From contig NZ_JBPOEA010000007.1 in NCBI RefSeq assembly GCF_052060035.1, positions 61,459 through 125,458 on the forward strand: 64,000 bases of DNA, given 5' to 3'. The stretch comes from Fodinibius sp052060035 (GTDB lineage: Bacteria > Bacteroidota > Rhodothermia > Balneolales > Balneolaceae). Positions 53,019-61,748 of the stretch are shown in pieces (the first letter of the stretch is position 1; each line of letters starts with the position of its first letter). A program made the position numbers and the translations under genes. The notes beneath the pieces are model-generated. The model was not told where the DNA came from. It saw nothing but the letters and a program-made list of their open reading frames with translations, and searched no databases.

Positions 53019-53125
53019 AACAGGGGTTGGTCAAATAAATGAGTGACTAAGCCTTTGTGAAAATATTCCCATCTTTTTACGCAACTTGGCTGCAGAACGT
53101 ATTCTGACTTAGTTTAATAGATGTA

Positions 53126-53545
53126 CTACTCCCCGTGCATCGTTATGACCAGTTTTCTGGAACCACTGCTATTTCGGTGTTCACAAAGGTAAACACCCTG
53201 CCAGGTTCCTAAATTGAGCTTGCCATTAGTTATGGGAATGCTCACCGAATGTCCGAGTAGTGAACTCTTGATATGCGAAGTCATATCGTCCGGTCCTTCC
53301 AGCGTGTGTTCGTAGAGTGAGGTATCTTCGGGAACCATCCGTTTAAAATGGGAAGCAAAATCCCTTCGTACTGAGGGATCCGCATTTTCATTAATAGTGA
53401 GGCTTGCGCTGGTGTGCTGAATGAAGATATGTGCAATCCCTGTGTTGATCTGCTTTATTTCTGGAATTTGCTTCAGCACTTCATCCGTAATAATGTGAAA
53501 GCCTCGAGACTTTGGGGAGAGTGTTATTTTTCTTTGAATCCACAT
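53126..53545 (-). CDS. YjbQ/UPF0047 family protein
   Basis: A 139-residue single-domain protein with THIOPHOS-like fold relatives reported to complement thiamine phosphate synthase. Signature segments are GIAHIFIQHTSASLTINENA, YEHTLEGPDDMTSHIKSSLL and the terminal LGTWQGVYLCEHR. The conserved His and Glu residues of the putative active site are present. It is followed on the same strand, 75 bases upstream, by an SDR gene. The physiological role remains uncertain in the family. Confidence 0.92.
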   Translation of the reverse strand: MWIQRKITLSPKSRGFHIITDEVLKQIPEIKQINTGIAHIFIQHTSASLTINENADPSVRRDFASHFKRMVPEDTSLYEHTLEGPDDMTSHIKSSLLGHSVSIPITNGKLNLGTWQGVYLCEHRNSSGSRKLVITMHGE

Positions 53546-53620
53546 TGGTGTATTGAAAATTAAGTTTTAAGAAACTTGCAACTATGTAACCATTCCATTT
53601 TCATTTCTACCATTTGGCAA

Positions 53621-54397
53621 TTATCCAAACAGTCCTTTGATATTGCCGCCGTCGTGGCTGATTGTTTGTCCGGTAACAAAGGATGCATGCGGTGACAGCA
53701 GCCATCCGGCCAGTGATGCTAACTCTTCTCCTTTGCCAAATCGTCCTACCGGTATGGAGGCCTCCATTTCTTCACGAACTTCTTCAAACGATTTATCCGA
53801 TTCATCCGCGGCCTTTTTGATGACGCGTTTTATAGCAGGCGTATCATGTGACCCCGGGGCCAGTACATTAACGGTTACGCCTTGGCCGGCTACTTCCTGA
53901 GATAAAGATTTTGCAAAGCCAACGACTCCCGCGCGAAACGAGTTGCTCAGTACTAGCGAAGGAATGGGTTGCTTTACCGACTGACTTTCTACAAATAGGA
54001 TACGCCCGTATTCTTTAGAGGTAAAATAAGAAACCAATCGAAGTACCAGTTCGACTTTCCAGCGCATCACATTTTCGTAGGCTTGGTCCCAGTCGTATAT
54101 AGCACTTTCGAGCGGACTAAGTGCCGGTGGTCCGCCCGCGTTGACCACTACACCGTGAAGTTGATCGTTACCAATAGCGGCTTCAATATTGTTGTGGGTG
54201 TCATCATTCGTTAAATCTCCCACAACAATATCTACCGCATTACCGTATTTTTCGCCAAGCTCATTGAGTTTTTCCTCTCGACGAGCAACAGCAATAACAG
54301 TTGCTCCTTCATCCAATAAAAGTTCGGCGATGGCTCGGCCAAATCCACTGCTGGCTCCACAGACAATAAATCGCTGGTTGTTAACTTGTAAATCCAT
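53621..54397 (-). CDS. SDR-family oxidoreductase lacking the YxxxK active site
   Basis: A 258-residue short-chain dehydrogenase fold. The cofactor motif GASSGFG is at 14-20, VVVNAGGP matches the NAG motif, and VNVLAPG near residue 175 is typical. Where classical members have YxxxK, the sequence is SNSFR: Ser151 replaces Tyr and Arg155 replaces Lys. The Ser of the catalytic triad may be in VESQSVKQP. A sub-branch with LSNxxR at this point exists as I recall, so this is probably ancestral rather than decay. Substrate and activity are unknown. Confidence 0.85.
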   Translation of the reverse strand: MDLQVNNQRFIVCGASSGFGRAIAELLLDEGATVIAVARREEKLNELGEKYGNAVDIVVGDLTNDDTHNNIEAAIGNDQLHGVVVNAGGPPALSPLESAIYDWDQAYENVMRWKVELVLRLVSYFTSKEYGRILFVESQSVKQPIPSLVLSNSFRAGVVGFAKSLSQEVAGQGVTVNVLAPGSHDTPAIKRVIKKAADESDKSFEEVREEMEASIPVGRFGKGEELASLAGWLLSPHASFVTGQTISHDGGNIKGLFG

Positions 54398-54499
54398 ATC
54401 AAAAGTAAATCAGTGATTTCGGTTAAAACGATAAGGGTTGGTAAAGTAACTGATCGTTATCAGCTATGCCAAAATTATGCAGATAACTGGTATATCAGA

Positions 54500-55801
54500 T
54501 TAAATAAAGTCAAAATCTTCAAAATGGATCTTGGTCTTGGGTATCTGAAGTTTTCTGAATCCCCGTATCAAGGATTCTCGCATCTCTTTGGGCCCACAGA
54601 TGAAAAGTTCTCGACCATCGATATTATCTATCTCATCAGCTGTTAAAAACCCTTCCCGATCTGCACAATTGAGATGAAGTGTAAATCCAGGAAGTTTGTT
54701 TTCGAGATTTTTGAAGGTCTGCAAATGGATAGCTTCTTCTCTGCTGTCGACACAGTAATAAAAATCAGTCTCAAAATTGGATGGAACCTCTTCTATATTC
54801 AAAGCTTGTGCCCAGCTTATAAAAGGAGCAATGCCCACTCCGCCGGCAATCCAGGTTTGGGGCTGCTTGTAATTTTTGTAATCAAATCGCCCATACGGGC
54901 CTTCAACAAGTGCTTTAGCACCCGGTTTCAGTGTTTGATAAAGATGGTTGGTATAATCTCCCAGGGCTTTGACGATGATAGTGATATGGTCTTTAGAGGG
55001 AGGGCTGCAGATTGTAAACGGATGAGCTTCGCGGCTTATATTTGGGTCTGAGTAGCTAAAGAAGCAAAATTGTCCAGGTGTAAATTGCAGTTGGTTTTCG
55101 TTGGGGGATAGGGTGATCTCCATTACTTGTTTATTAAGCCTGTCAACGTTTTGGACAGTGTATGCCTTTTCATGAGCGAGCCAGTTGAAGAAAATGGTTT
55201 TGTATAAAAAACTGACAATCCCGAGAATTGAAAATAATCCAAGATACGTGGCAAGCCATGGATTGACACTAACTAGCTCATCCAAAAGAAAAATGTGAGG
55301 AAGGAACAGGATGAAAATGACGCCGGTAAGTTTATGGGTTAATTTCCATTTGTCGTAGGGAATTTTGATGACAATAGTGATCAGCATTAGTAACATAAAT
55401 CCCAATAGAGCCCAGCTGCCAAGATCAATGGCCAACCGACGATGGGTAGGAAGCAGGTACAGCAATGCTTTACTGATATCTTGTGGAATCCATCGGGCGG
55501 CTAACACGATGGGGTGATAAAGGATCAGAAAAAAAGCAATTTTGCCAATCGTGTGGTGCGTTTGATATACTTTATCCAATCCTCCTAAAAGGTCTTCAAG
55601 TAGAGTCATACGGGTGGAAAGCACAAGAGACAGGGCATAAAAGATGAATCCCATGATACCCGCTACCTGGCTGGTGTAGATAAGCCAGGGTTTAAAGTTG
55701 TGCCGAAAAGTTGTTTCGGGATACGACAGCGCCCATAGAGGAATGGCTAATAAGGGAAGCCCGTATATTACAGCGCTAGTAATTTTTCTCTTGCTGATCA
55801 T
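54500..55801 (-). CDS. Ferric-reductase-like transmembrane flavoprotein
   Basis: A 433-residue membrane flavocytochrome. Residues 1-210 have about six helices with haem-ligand candidates in YQTHHTIGKIAFFLILYHP and WKLTHKLTGVIFILFLPHIF. The FAD-binding FR-type domain has FTPGQFCFFSYSDP and EAHPFTICSPP. The NAD(P)-binding domain has AGGVGIAPFISWAQ and the C-terminal FICGPKEMRESLIRGF. It resembles the YedZ/FRE/NOX superfamily; it might reduce ferric chelates or pass electrons to other periplasmic acceptors. Confidence 0.88.
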   Translation of the reverse strand: MISKRKITSAVIYGLPLLAIPLWALSYPETTFRHNFKPWLIYTSQVAGIMGFIFYALSLVLSTRMTLLEDLLGGLDKVYQTHHTIGKIAFFLILYHPIVLAARWIPQDISKALLYLLPTHRRLAIDLGSWALLGFMLLMLITIVIKIPYDKWKLTHKLTGVIFILFLPHIFLLDELVSVNPWLATYLGLFSILGIVSFLYKTIFFNWLAHEKAYTVQNVDRLNKQVMEITLSPNENQLQFTPGQFCFFSYSDPNISREAHPFTICSPPSKDHITIIVKALGDYTNHLYQTLKPGAKALVEGPYGRFDYKNYKQPQTWIAGGVGIAPFISWAQALNIEEVPSNFETDFYYCVDSREEAIHLQTFKNLENKLPGFTLHLNCADREGFLTADEIDNIDGRELFICGPKEMRESLIRGFRKLQIPKTKIHFEDFDFI

Positions 55802-55946
55802 GGCTATGCAGCCTTCGGTAGATATTGGAAAGTACCTATTGTAATCATCAATGTAGGATTACCCCTTATAGTGATCAATATAAAAGCTACACAGCAGCGG
55901 TGTAAATAAAAGAGAATATCTATAAGGAATTGGGGAGATAAAACCG

Positions 55947-55954
55947 TATCTTTG
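55947..55954 (+). promoter_or_regulatory. Bacteroidota-type -7 element for typA
   Basis: TATCTTTG fits TAnnTTTG and lies 57 bases before the typA ATG. A -33 TTG at ideal spacing is not evident. Confidence 0.4.
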
Positions 55955-56011
55955 CTGGCTAAATTTCACAGGATTGTCGGTGCTGTAACCGATCTTAATT
56001 AACACCATTTT

Positions 56012-57832
56012 ATGTACAAGGATATCAGAAACATTGCAATAATCGCTCACGTTGACCATGGTAAAACCACGCTGGTTGACGAAATGTTGAAGCAGAGCGG
56101 AACTTTTCATGAGCACGAAGAAGTGGCCGAGCGGGTCATGGACTCAGGCGATCTGGAGAAGGAAAAAGGAATTACTATTAGCTCAAAAAATACTGCCGTT
56201 AAGTGGGGCGATACCAAAATTAATATTGTGGATACCCCCGGGCATGCTGACTTTGGTGGAGAGGTAGAGCGGATTCTTAAGATGGTGAATGGTGTGATTA
56301 TTCTGGTGGATGCTGCTGAAGGACCGTTGCCCCAAACAAAGTTTGTGCTCCGAAAATCATTACAATTGGGATACGAGCCGATTGTGGTCATTAATAAGAT
56401 TGATCGCAAGGACGCTCGCCCCGATGAAGTACTCAACGAAATTTTTGATCTCTTTGTGATGCTCGATGCCACGAACGAGCAACTTGATTTTCCTATTATT
56501 TATGCTGAGGGTATTAACGGGATCGCGAAAAATGAGCTCGAAGACGACAACGACGATTTGAGTCCGCTGTTTGATCAGATTATTGAAACGATCCCTGCTC
56601 CTGAGCAGGTCATGGATGCTCCTTTTAAGATGTTGGTGAGCAGCATGGATTGGAGCGATTATGTGGGACGTATTGCTATCGGACGCGTGGAACAGGGAAC
56701 CATTGAACAGGGGCAGCAGATTGCACTGCTCGATCGTAATGGAAATCTCAAAGAGAAAGCCAAAGCAACAAAACTTTATACCTTTACTGGACTAAAGCGT
56801 GAGCCTGTTGAAAAGGCGATAGCCGGAGATATTTTTGCGCTGGCCGGTTATGAGAAGGTAGATATCGGCGATACGCTTACCGCCACGACCGATATGACGG
56901 CCCTGGAGTATTATGATATCGACCAGCCTACGATGGCGATGTTTTTCCGTGTAAATGATGCTCCCTATGCGGGATTGGAAGGAGATTATGTGACGTCCAA
57001 TCAAATTAAAGACCGATTAATGCGGGAAACTCGCACCAATGTTTCCATTGAGGTGGAGCAGACTGATGATCCGGATATTTACAAAGTATCCGGACGTGGA
57101 GAACTCCAGTTGGCTATCCTAATTGAAACAATGCGGCGCGAAGGTTATGAATTTTCGGTATCACGTCCGGAAGTACTTTACAAGGAGATTGATGGCCAAC
57201 GTCACGAGCCGTTTGAGGAAGTCGTTGTTGATGTCCACCAGGATTATAGCAACCGCGTGATTGATAACCTGCAGCAGCGGAAAGGAATTATGACATCAAT
57301 GACGAAGGAAGGAGAAAATAGTCGACTTATTTTTAAGGTCCCTTCTCGTGGCCTGATTGGTTTTCGTGGCGAAATGCTTACCGAAACGCGTGGCACCGGA
57401 ATCATGCATCAGCAGTTTGATGCTTATGAGCCGTATGCTGGGAAAATTCCGGGTCGTAATAGCGGAACATTGATTGCTTTGGAAAAAGGAGAAGTGACCA
57501 GTTATGCCCTTGAAGGTCTGCAAGATCGGGGTACCTTCCTGGTTGAACCCGGCGACAAAGTGTATGAGGGACAGGTTGTTGGCATCAATAATCGCTCAGA
57601 TGATTTGGTCGTAAATGTGGTAAAGAAGAAAAACCTAACGAACCACCGTGCAACCCAAAGCGCCGATGAGGTAAAAATTGCTCCTGCTAAGAAGATGAGC
57701 CTGGAGCAGTGTATTGAGTTTATTGATGATGATGAGCTGCTGGAGGTGACGCCTAAAAGCCTGCGCATTCGGAAGAAATATCTCGACTTTAACGAGCGCA
57801 AGCGGGCGAAAAAGAATAAAGAATTTGCATAA
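56012..57832 (+). CDS. typA: Ribosome-associated GTPase TypA/BipA
   Basis: A 606-residue translational GTPase linked to stress and ribosome assembly. The G1 loop is AIIAHVDHGKTTLVDEML, G3 DTPGHADFGGEVERI, and G4 VINKIDRKDARPDEV. The C-terminal domains carry VSGRGELQLAILIETMRREG and the TypA-specific LTETRGTGIMHQQFDAYEP, then GKIPGRNSGTLIALEKGE. Full length and in the usual order. DUF4112 follows at nine bases. Confidence 0.95.
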   Translation: MYKDIRNIAIIAHVDHGKTTLVDEMLKQSGTFHEHEEVAERVMDSGDLEKEKGITISSKNTAVKWGDTKINIVDTPGHADFGGEVERILKMVNGVIILVDAAEGPLPQTKFVLRKSLQLGYEPIVVINKIDRKDARPDEVLNEIFDLFVMLDATNEQLDFPIIYAEGINGIAKNELEDDNDDLSPLFDQIIETIPAPEQVMDAPFKMLVSSMDWSDYVGRIAIGRVEQGTIEQGQQIALLDRNGNLKEKAKATKLYTFTGLKREPVEKAIAGDIFALAGYEKVDIGDTLTATTDMTALEYYDIDQPTMAMFFRVNDAPYAGLEGDYVTSNQIKDRLMRETRTNVSIEVEQTDDPDIYKVSGRGELQLAILIETMRREGYEFSVSRPEVLYKEIDGQRHEPFEEVVVDVHQDYSNRVIDNLQQRKGIMTSMTKEGENSRLIFKVPSRGLIGFRGEMLTETRGTGIMHQQFDAYEPYAGKIPGRNSGTLIALEKGEVTSYALEGLQDRGTFLVEPGDKVYEGQVVGINNRSDDLVVNVVKKKNLTNHRATQSADEVKIAPAKKMSLEQCIEFIDDDELLEVTPKSLRIRKKYLDFNERKRAKKNKEFA

Positions 57833-57841
57833 TGTTTTTAG

Positions 57842-58297
57842 ATGACTGACAAGAGAAATAGCAATACACAGTTTGCCAATCTCTTAGACAGTAAATTCAA
57901 AATACCCGGCACTAACATTCGATTTGGCATTGATCCGCTATTGGGACTGGTACCCGGTGCCGGCGACTGGATAGCGGGTGTAATATCGCTCTACTTTTTG
58001 ATCCGGGCAGCGATGCAGGGTGGGAAAGCATCAGTGCTGGCGCGTATGTTCGTTAATATATTGCTGGATGTGCTTTTAGGTTCGGTACCCGTCTTAGGAG
58101 AGATCTTTGATGTCTACTGGAAGGCCAATATCAAAAATGCGGAAATTCTTCAAGAACTGGAACGCGATCCTGATCGTACCACCACTGATAGCAGGTTCTT
58201 TATTTGGTTTTTGGTAGTGCAATTCATCGTTCTGATTATAGGGATGTTATTTTTGATAACCTGGTTGATTGCTGAGGTATTTGCCTTACTATTTTAA
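57842..58297 (+). CDS. DUF4112 membrane protein
   Basis: A 151-residue protein with the DUF4112 core: FGIDPLLGLVPGAGDWIAGV, the hydrophobic SLYFLIRAAMQGGKASVLAR, then VPVLGEIFDVYWKANIKNAE, and a C-terminal helix LVVQFIVLIIGMLFLITWLI. Two or three membrane segments. Function unknown. It starts nine bases after typA, so it is likely expressed with it. Confidence 0.9.
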   Translation: MTDKRNSNTQFANLLDSKFKIPGTNIRFGIDPLLGLVPGAGDWIAGVISLYFLIRAAMQGGKASVLARMFVNILLDVLLGSVPVLGEIFDVYWKANIKNAEILQELERDPDRTTTDSRFFIWFLVVQFIVLIIGMLFLITWLIAEVFALLF

Positions 58298-58304
58298 TCA
58301 GTAG

Positions 58305-58475
58305 CTAACCAACTTTTTCCAGTGCTCTTTTTTTATAGCCGAAATATATTCCGGCAGACAACATAATTAAGGTAGTGGTAATACCAACCATTCCTAAAAA
58401 GGGTGTTTCCGAGATGCGTATTAGAATCTTAGCAGCAAATGTGCATAAAGCCCCATCACTGACCAGTATATTAGG
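58305..58475 (-). pseudogene. Possible remnant of a small membrane protein gene
   Basis: A 56-codon open stretch without an ATG at its 5' end reads, in part, CTFAAKILIRISETPFLGMV and ITTTLIMLSAGIYFGYKKRA before a stop at 58305. It has one clear hydrophobic helix and a basic tail. A nearby ATG (MTFILA) lies in another frame and stops at once, as if a frameshift had separated the start. I do not recognise the family; it could also be chance. Confidence 0.3.
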
Positions 58476-58544
58476 CTAAAATGAAGGTCATACCAGTAGT
58501 TTCTATGTCAAATAGTTCAACTAAAGTTTTATCCGATTTATATC

Positions 58545-58568
58545 TTCAACATTTTATAAAATGTTGAA
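58545..58568. repeat. Perfect 24-bp palindrome downstream of recG
   Basis: Half-site TTCAACATTTTA followed directly by its complement, with no spacer. It begins ten bases beyond the recG stop and is bracketed by ATCCG and CGGAT further out. It may act as a terminator-like hairpin or protein-binding site. Confidence 0.5.
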
Positions 58569-58578
58569 ACGGATGTTA

Positions 58579-60648
58579 TTAAGCCGTGCCGTAAAATTTA
58601 CTTTTTTCTTTATAATAGGGGATAAAGACTTTTCTGAGTTCACTATGTGTTGGCTGCTGTAGGTCAGGATCTTGGTTCATGATTTTCCACGCAGCCGATT
58701 TGGCCTGCTCCAGAATCCACTGGTCTTCCACAATGTCAGCGACGCGAAATTCCGGAAGTCCGCTTTGTTTGGTACCAAGAAAATCACCGGGCCCGCGTAG
58801 CTTGAGATCCGCTTCGGCAATTTCAAAGCCATCATTGGTTTGCGCCATTTTTCGCAGGCGAAACTGCCCCTCTTTGCTCACCTTTTGCCCGTGAATCAGA
58901 ATACAGTAGCTTTGACGCTGGCCACGGCCAATACGTCCCCTTAGCTGATGAAGCTGAGACAACCCGAACCGCTCGGCGTGCTCCACGATCATGATACTGG
59001 CATTGGGGACATCAACGCCCACTTCGATAACAGTGGTAGAGACCAGTATTTGAATCTCATTATCAATAAACTGCTGCATCACCGCATCTTTTTCTTCGGA
59101 TTTCATCTGCCCATGCAGTAGTCCGACCTCGAAATCGGAAAATTGCTTTTTGAGTTTATTATAACCGGCCGTAGCATCTTTAAGATCCATCTTCTCGGAC
59201 TCTTCTACTAAAGGGTAAACGACATAAGCTTGACCGCCGTCTTTTAATTCTTGCTGAACAAATTCATAGATTTCGGTATGTTTTTTCTGGGGGCGTACAG
59301 CCGTTTTAACGGGTTTACGTCCGCCGGGTAGTCCTTTTATGATAGAGATATCGAGATCACTATATAAAGTCATGGCCAGCGAGCGGGGGATAGGAGTGGC
59401 CGACATCACCAGCACATGGGGATGGGAACCTTTGGTAAGAATCTCGGCGCGCTGCTTAACGCCAAACCGATGCTGCTCATCGATAACTGCCAAACCGAGG
59501 TTGTTAAATTGAACCTTATCCTGAATAACAGCGTGCGTACCGACAACTACATCACAATTACCGCCTTCAATATCCGTAAGAATATCAGTTCGCAGGCTTG
59601 CTTTTTGATTTCCAACCAATAACCGAATATTTACATCCAGCGTATCAAGGAAGTTTGAAAGGGTTCGGTAATGCTGCTCAGCAAGGATTTCAGTGGGAGC
59701 CATAAACGCTGCTTGGTAGCCGTTATCCAATGCCATTAAAATTGCTCCGATGGCCACAATCGTCTTGCCTGAACCTACATCACCTTGGATAAGCCGGTTC
59801 ATTTGTTTACCAGATCGAACGTCCTGTTTGATATCAGAAAGAGCTGATTTCTGACCATCCGTCAACTCAAAGGGCAGGTGCTCGCTAAAAAAAGGCTGTG
59901 TATATTGGTTGAGTTCCTTAAAGAGAGCCCCTTCATGTCGTTCGATAATTTCATGCTTAGTTTTGGCAACACTTAGTTCAAATAGAAAAAGTTCCTCAAA
60001 CTTAAAGCGCTTTAAAGCTTGTTTGTATTCCGATTTGGATCCGGGAAAATGAATCATCCGGTAGCTTTCGTGCCGCGGTGGTAGATTATGTTGATTCCGA
60101 ACCGATTCCGGTAAAAATTCCGGCGGGTGTTCATGTTTTAAGATAACTTTTTGCCATTGGTGTATAAGTTTGCTGGTAATCCGGCGCTTAGAAAAAGCCT
60201 TATTACTCGGATAGATCGGCACAATTTGTTTAAGGTCTTTTATATCCGAACTATCACCAATTTTATCCCACTCGGGATGAGCCATCGAAATGTACCGGCC
60301 ATACCGTTTGGCTTTCCCAAAGAAGGCAACGGCATCGCCTTCAGAAAACTGTTTCTTTATATAATAGCCACCCTTAAACCATACGCCTTTTAGGGATGCA
60401 GTATCATCCTGCAAAATAACTTCGAGCCTTTTCTTTTTTCCGTATCCTTTTTGCTGTATTTTTTTGATGCGTCCTACAACGGTCACTTCCTCTCCCTGAC
60501 CTTTCACCTCTCGAATAGAGATCACTGTTGTGCGGTCTAAATATCGGTGTGGAAACCAATTTAGCAGGTCCAGCAGAGAATCAATTCCACTCTCAGAAAG
60601 AGCCTTTAATCGTTTAGTACTAAGGTTTGGAAGATCGACTAATTTCAA
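58579..60648 (-). CDS. recG: ATP-dependent DNA helicase RecG
   Basis: Remodels stalled replication forks and Holliday junctions. The 689-residue protein starts at TTG 60648. An N-terminal wedge/OB domain (EEVTVVGRIKKIQQKGYGKK) precedes the helicase motor: motif I GDVGSGKTIVAIGAI, Ia MAPTEILAEQHY, II VIDEQHRFGVKQRAE, III VLVMSATPIPRSLAMTLYSD, VI HQLRGRIGRGQRQSYCILIH. The C-terminal TRG motif region RLRKMAQTNDGFEIAEADLK is present. All helicase motifs are intact. Confidence 0.95.
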   Translation of the reverse strand: MKLVDLPNLSTKRLKALSESGIDSLLDLLNWFPHRYLDRTTVISIREVKGQGEEVTVVGRIKKIQQKGYGKKKRLEVILQDDTASLKGVWFKGGYYIKKQFSEGDAVAFFGKAKRYGRYISMAHPEWDKIGDSSDIKDLKQIVPIYPSNKAFSKRRITSKLIHQWQKVILKHEHPPEFLPESVRNQHNLPPRHESYRMIHFPGSKSEYKQALKRFKFEELFLFELSVAKTKHEIIERHEGALFKELNQYTQPFFSEHLPFELTDGQKSALSDIKQDVRSGKQMNRLIQGDVGSGKTIVAIGAILMALDNGYQAAFMAPTEILAEQHYRTLSNFLDTLDVNIRLLVGNQKASLRTDILTDIEGGNCDVVVGTHAVIQDKVQFNNLGLAVIDEQHRFGVKQRAEILTKGSHPHVLVMSATPIPRSLAMTLYSDLDISIIKGLPGGRKPVKTAVRPQKKHTEIYEFVQQELKDGGQAYVVYPLVEESEKMDLKDATAGYNKLKKQFSDFEVGLLHGQMKSEEKDAVMQQFIDNEIQILVSTTVIEVGVDVPNASIMIVEHAERFGLSQLHQLRGRIGRGQRQSYCILIHGQKVSKEGQFRLRKMAQTNDGFEIAEADLKLRGPGDFLGTKQSGLPEFRVADIVEDQWILEQAKSAAWKIMNQDPDLQQPTHSELRKVFIPYYKEKSKFYGTA

Positions 60649-60846
60649 AATAGATATACTGATATATTACTTTATACTACTTATTTGAGCTATATTGAGC
60701 AACTTTATGGTCCGTTTGCAAACTTAAGAGTCCAAAAGGATAAAAAAAGAAATTAATCGATATTTTTTCTTGCATTAGTAGGTGCAAAATCCTTATCATT
60801 GGCAACTCTTGTTCGACCGAAAAAATCAATTAAGCGTTTATAAATC

Positions 60847-61218
60847 GTGCCTACAATACAACAACTTATTCGCAAAGGTAGAAAAAGCAAGCCGAGTAAA
60901 ACAACGGCACCTGCCTTGGAAAACTGTCCGCAAAAACGCGGAGTCTGCGTTCGGGTTTATACTACTACGCCTAAAAAGCCAAATTCGGCTTTGCGTAAAG
61001 TTGCTCGTGTGCGTTTAACAAATGGATATGAAGTAACGGCTTATATTCCCGGTGAGGGACACAACTTGCAAGAGCACAGTATTGTGCTTGTTCGTGGCGG
61101 TCGTGTTAAAGACTTGCCCGGTGTTCGTTATCATATCGTAAGGGGAACGCTCGATACTGCTGGTGTTGAAGATCGTAAGCAGGGTCGAAGTCTCTACGGA
61201 ACTAAAAAGCCTAATTAG
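60847..61218 (+). CDS. rpsL: 30S ribosomal protein S12
   Basis: A 123-residue decoding-site protein, first gene of the str operon. It starts at GTG 60847. Motifs are PTIQQLIRKGRKSK, TTTPKKPNSALRKVARVRLT and RGGRVKDLPGVRYHIVRGTL. The lysines in PKKPNSA and GRVKDLPG, which mutate in streptomycin resistance, are wild type. The upstream frame to 60782 is a different reading frame. Confidence 0.97.
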   Translation: MPTIQQLIRKGRKSKPSKTTAPALENCPQKRGVCVRVYTTTPKKPNSALRKVARVRLTNGYEVTAYIPGEGHNLQEHSIVLVRGGRVKDLPGVRYHIVRGTLDTAGVEDRKQGRSLYGTKKPN

Positions 61219-61254
61219 ATATAATTGTTGAGTAGGAATTAAACCGATAGGAAT

Positions 61255-61722
61255 ATGAGAAGAAAGACAGCAGATAAGCGTGATGTTCAGCCGGATCCCG
61301 TATTTGGGGATAAACTGGTGACGCGCTTCGTAAATAACCTGATGAGAGACGGTAAAAAGAATGTTGCCAGAAAAATTCTTTATCAGGCTTTTGAAATTAT
61401 GGAAGAAGAAACTGGAAATGAGGGCATGGAAGTGTTTAAGGAAGCCCTCAGTAATGTAACTCCAGTTGTTGAGGTTCGCGCACGACGAGTGGGCGGTTCA
61501 ACATATCAGGTGCCAGTGGAGGTTCGTCCCGATCGCGGTACCGCACTTGGAATGCGCTGGTTAATTTCTGCCAGTAAGGGGCGAAACGATAAATCAATGG
61601 CTCGACGATTGTCTCGTGAGTTGTTGGATGCATCAAATAATGAAGGCGGAGCGGTAAGAAAGAAGGACGAGGTTCACCGCATGGCTGAAGCAAATAAAGC
61701 ATTTGCTCACTTTAGATTTTAA
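61255..61722 (+). CDS. rpsG: 30S ribosomal protein S7
   Basis: A 155-residue primary 16S rRNA-binding protein. RRKTADKRDVQPDPVFGDKL, VTRFVNNLMRDGKKNVARKI, RRVGGSTYQVPVEVRPDR and the ending HRMAEANKAFAHFRF are typical. It lies 36 bases after rpsL and 26 before fusA. Confidence 0.97.
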   Translation: MRRKTADKRDVQPDPVFGDKLVTRFVNNLMRDGKKNVARKILYQAFEIMEEETGNEGMEVFKEALSNVTPVVEVRARRVGGSTYQVPVEVRPDRGTALGMRWLISASKGRNDKSMARRLSRELLDASNNEGGAVRKKDEVHRMAEANKAFAHFRF

Positions 61723-61748
61723 ACGATTTACGATACTAATTTATAGTA

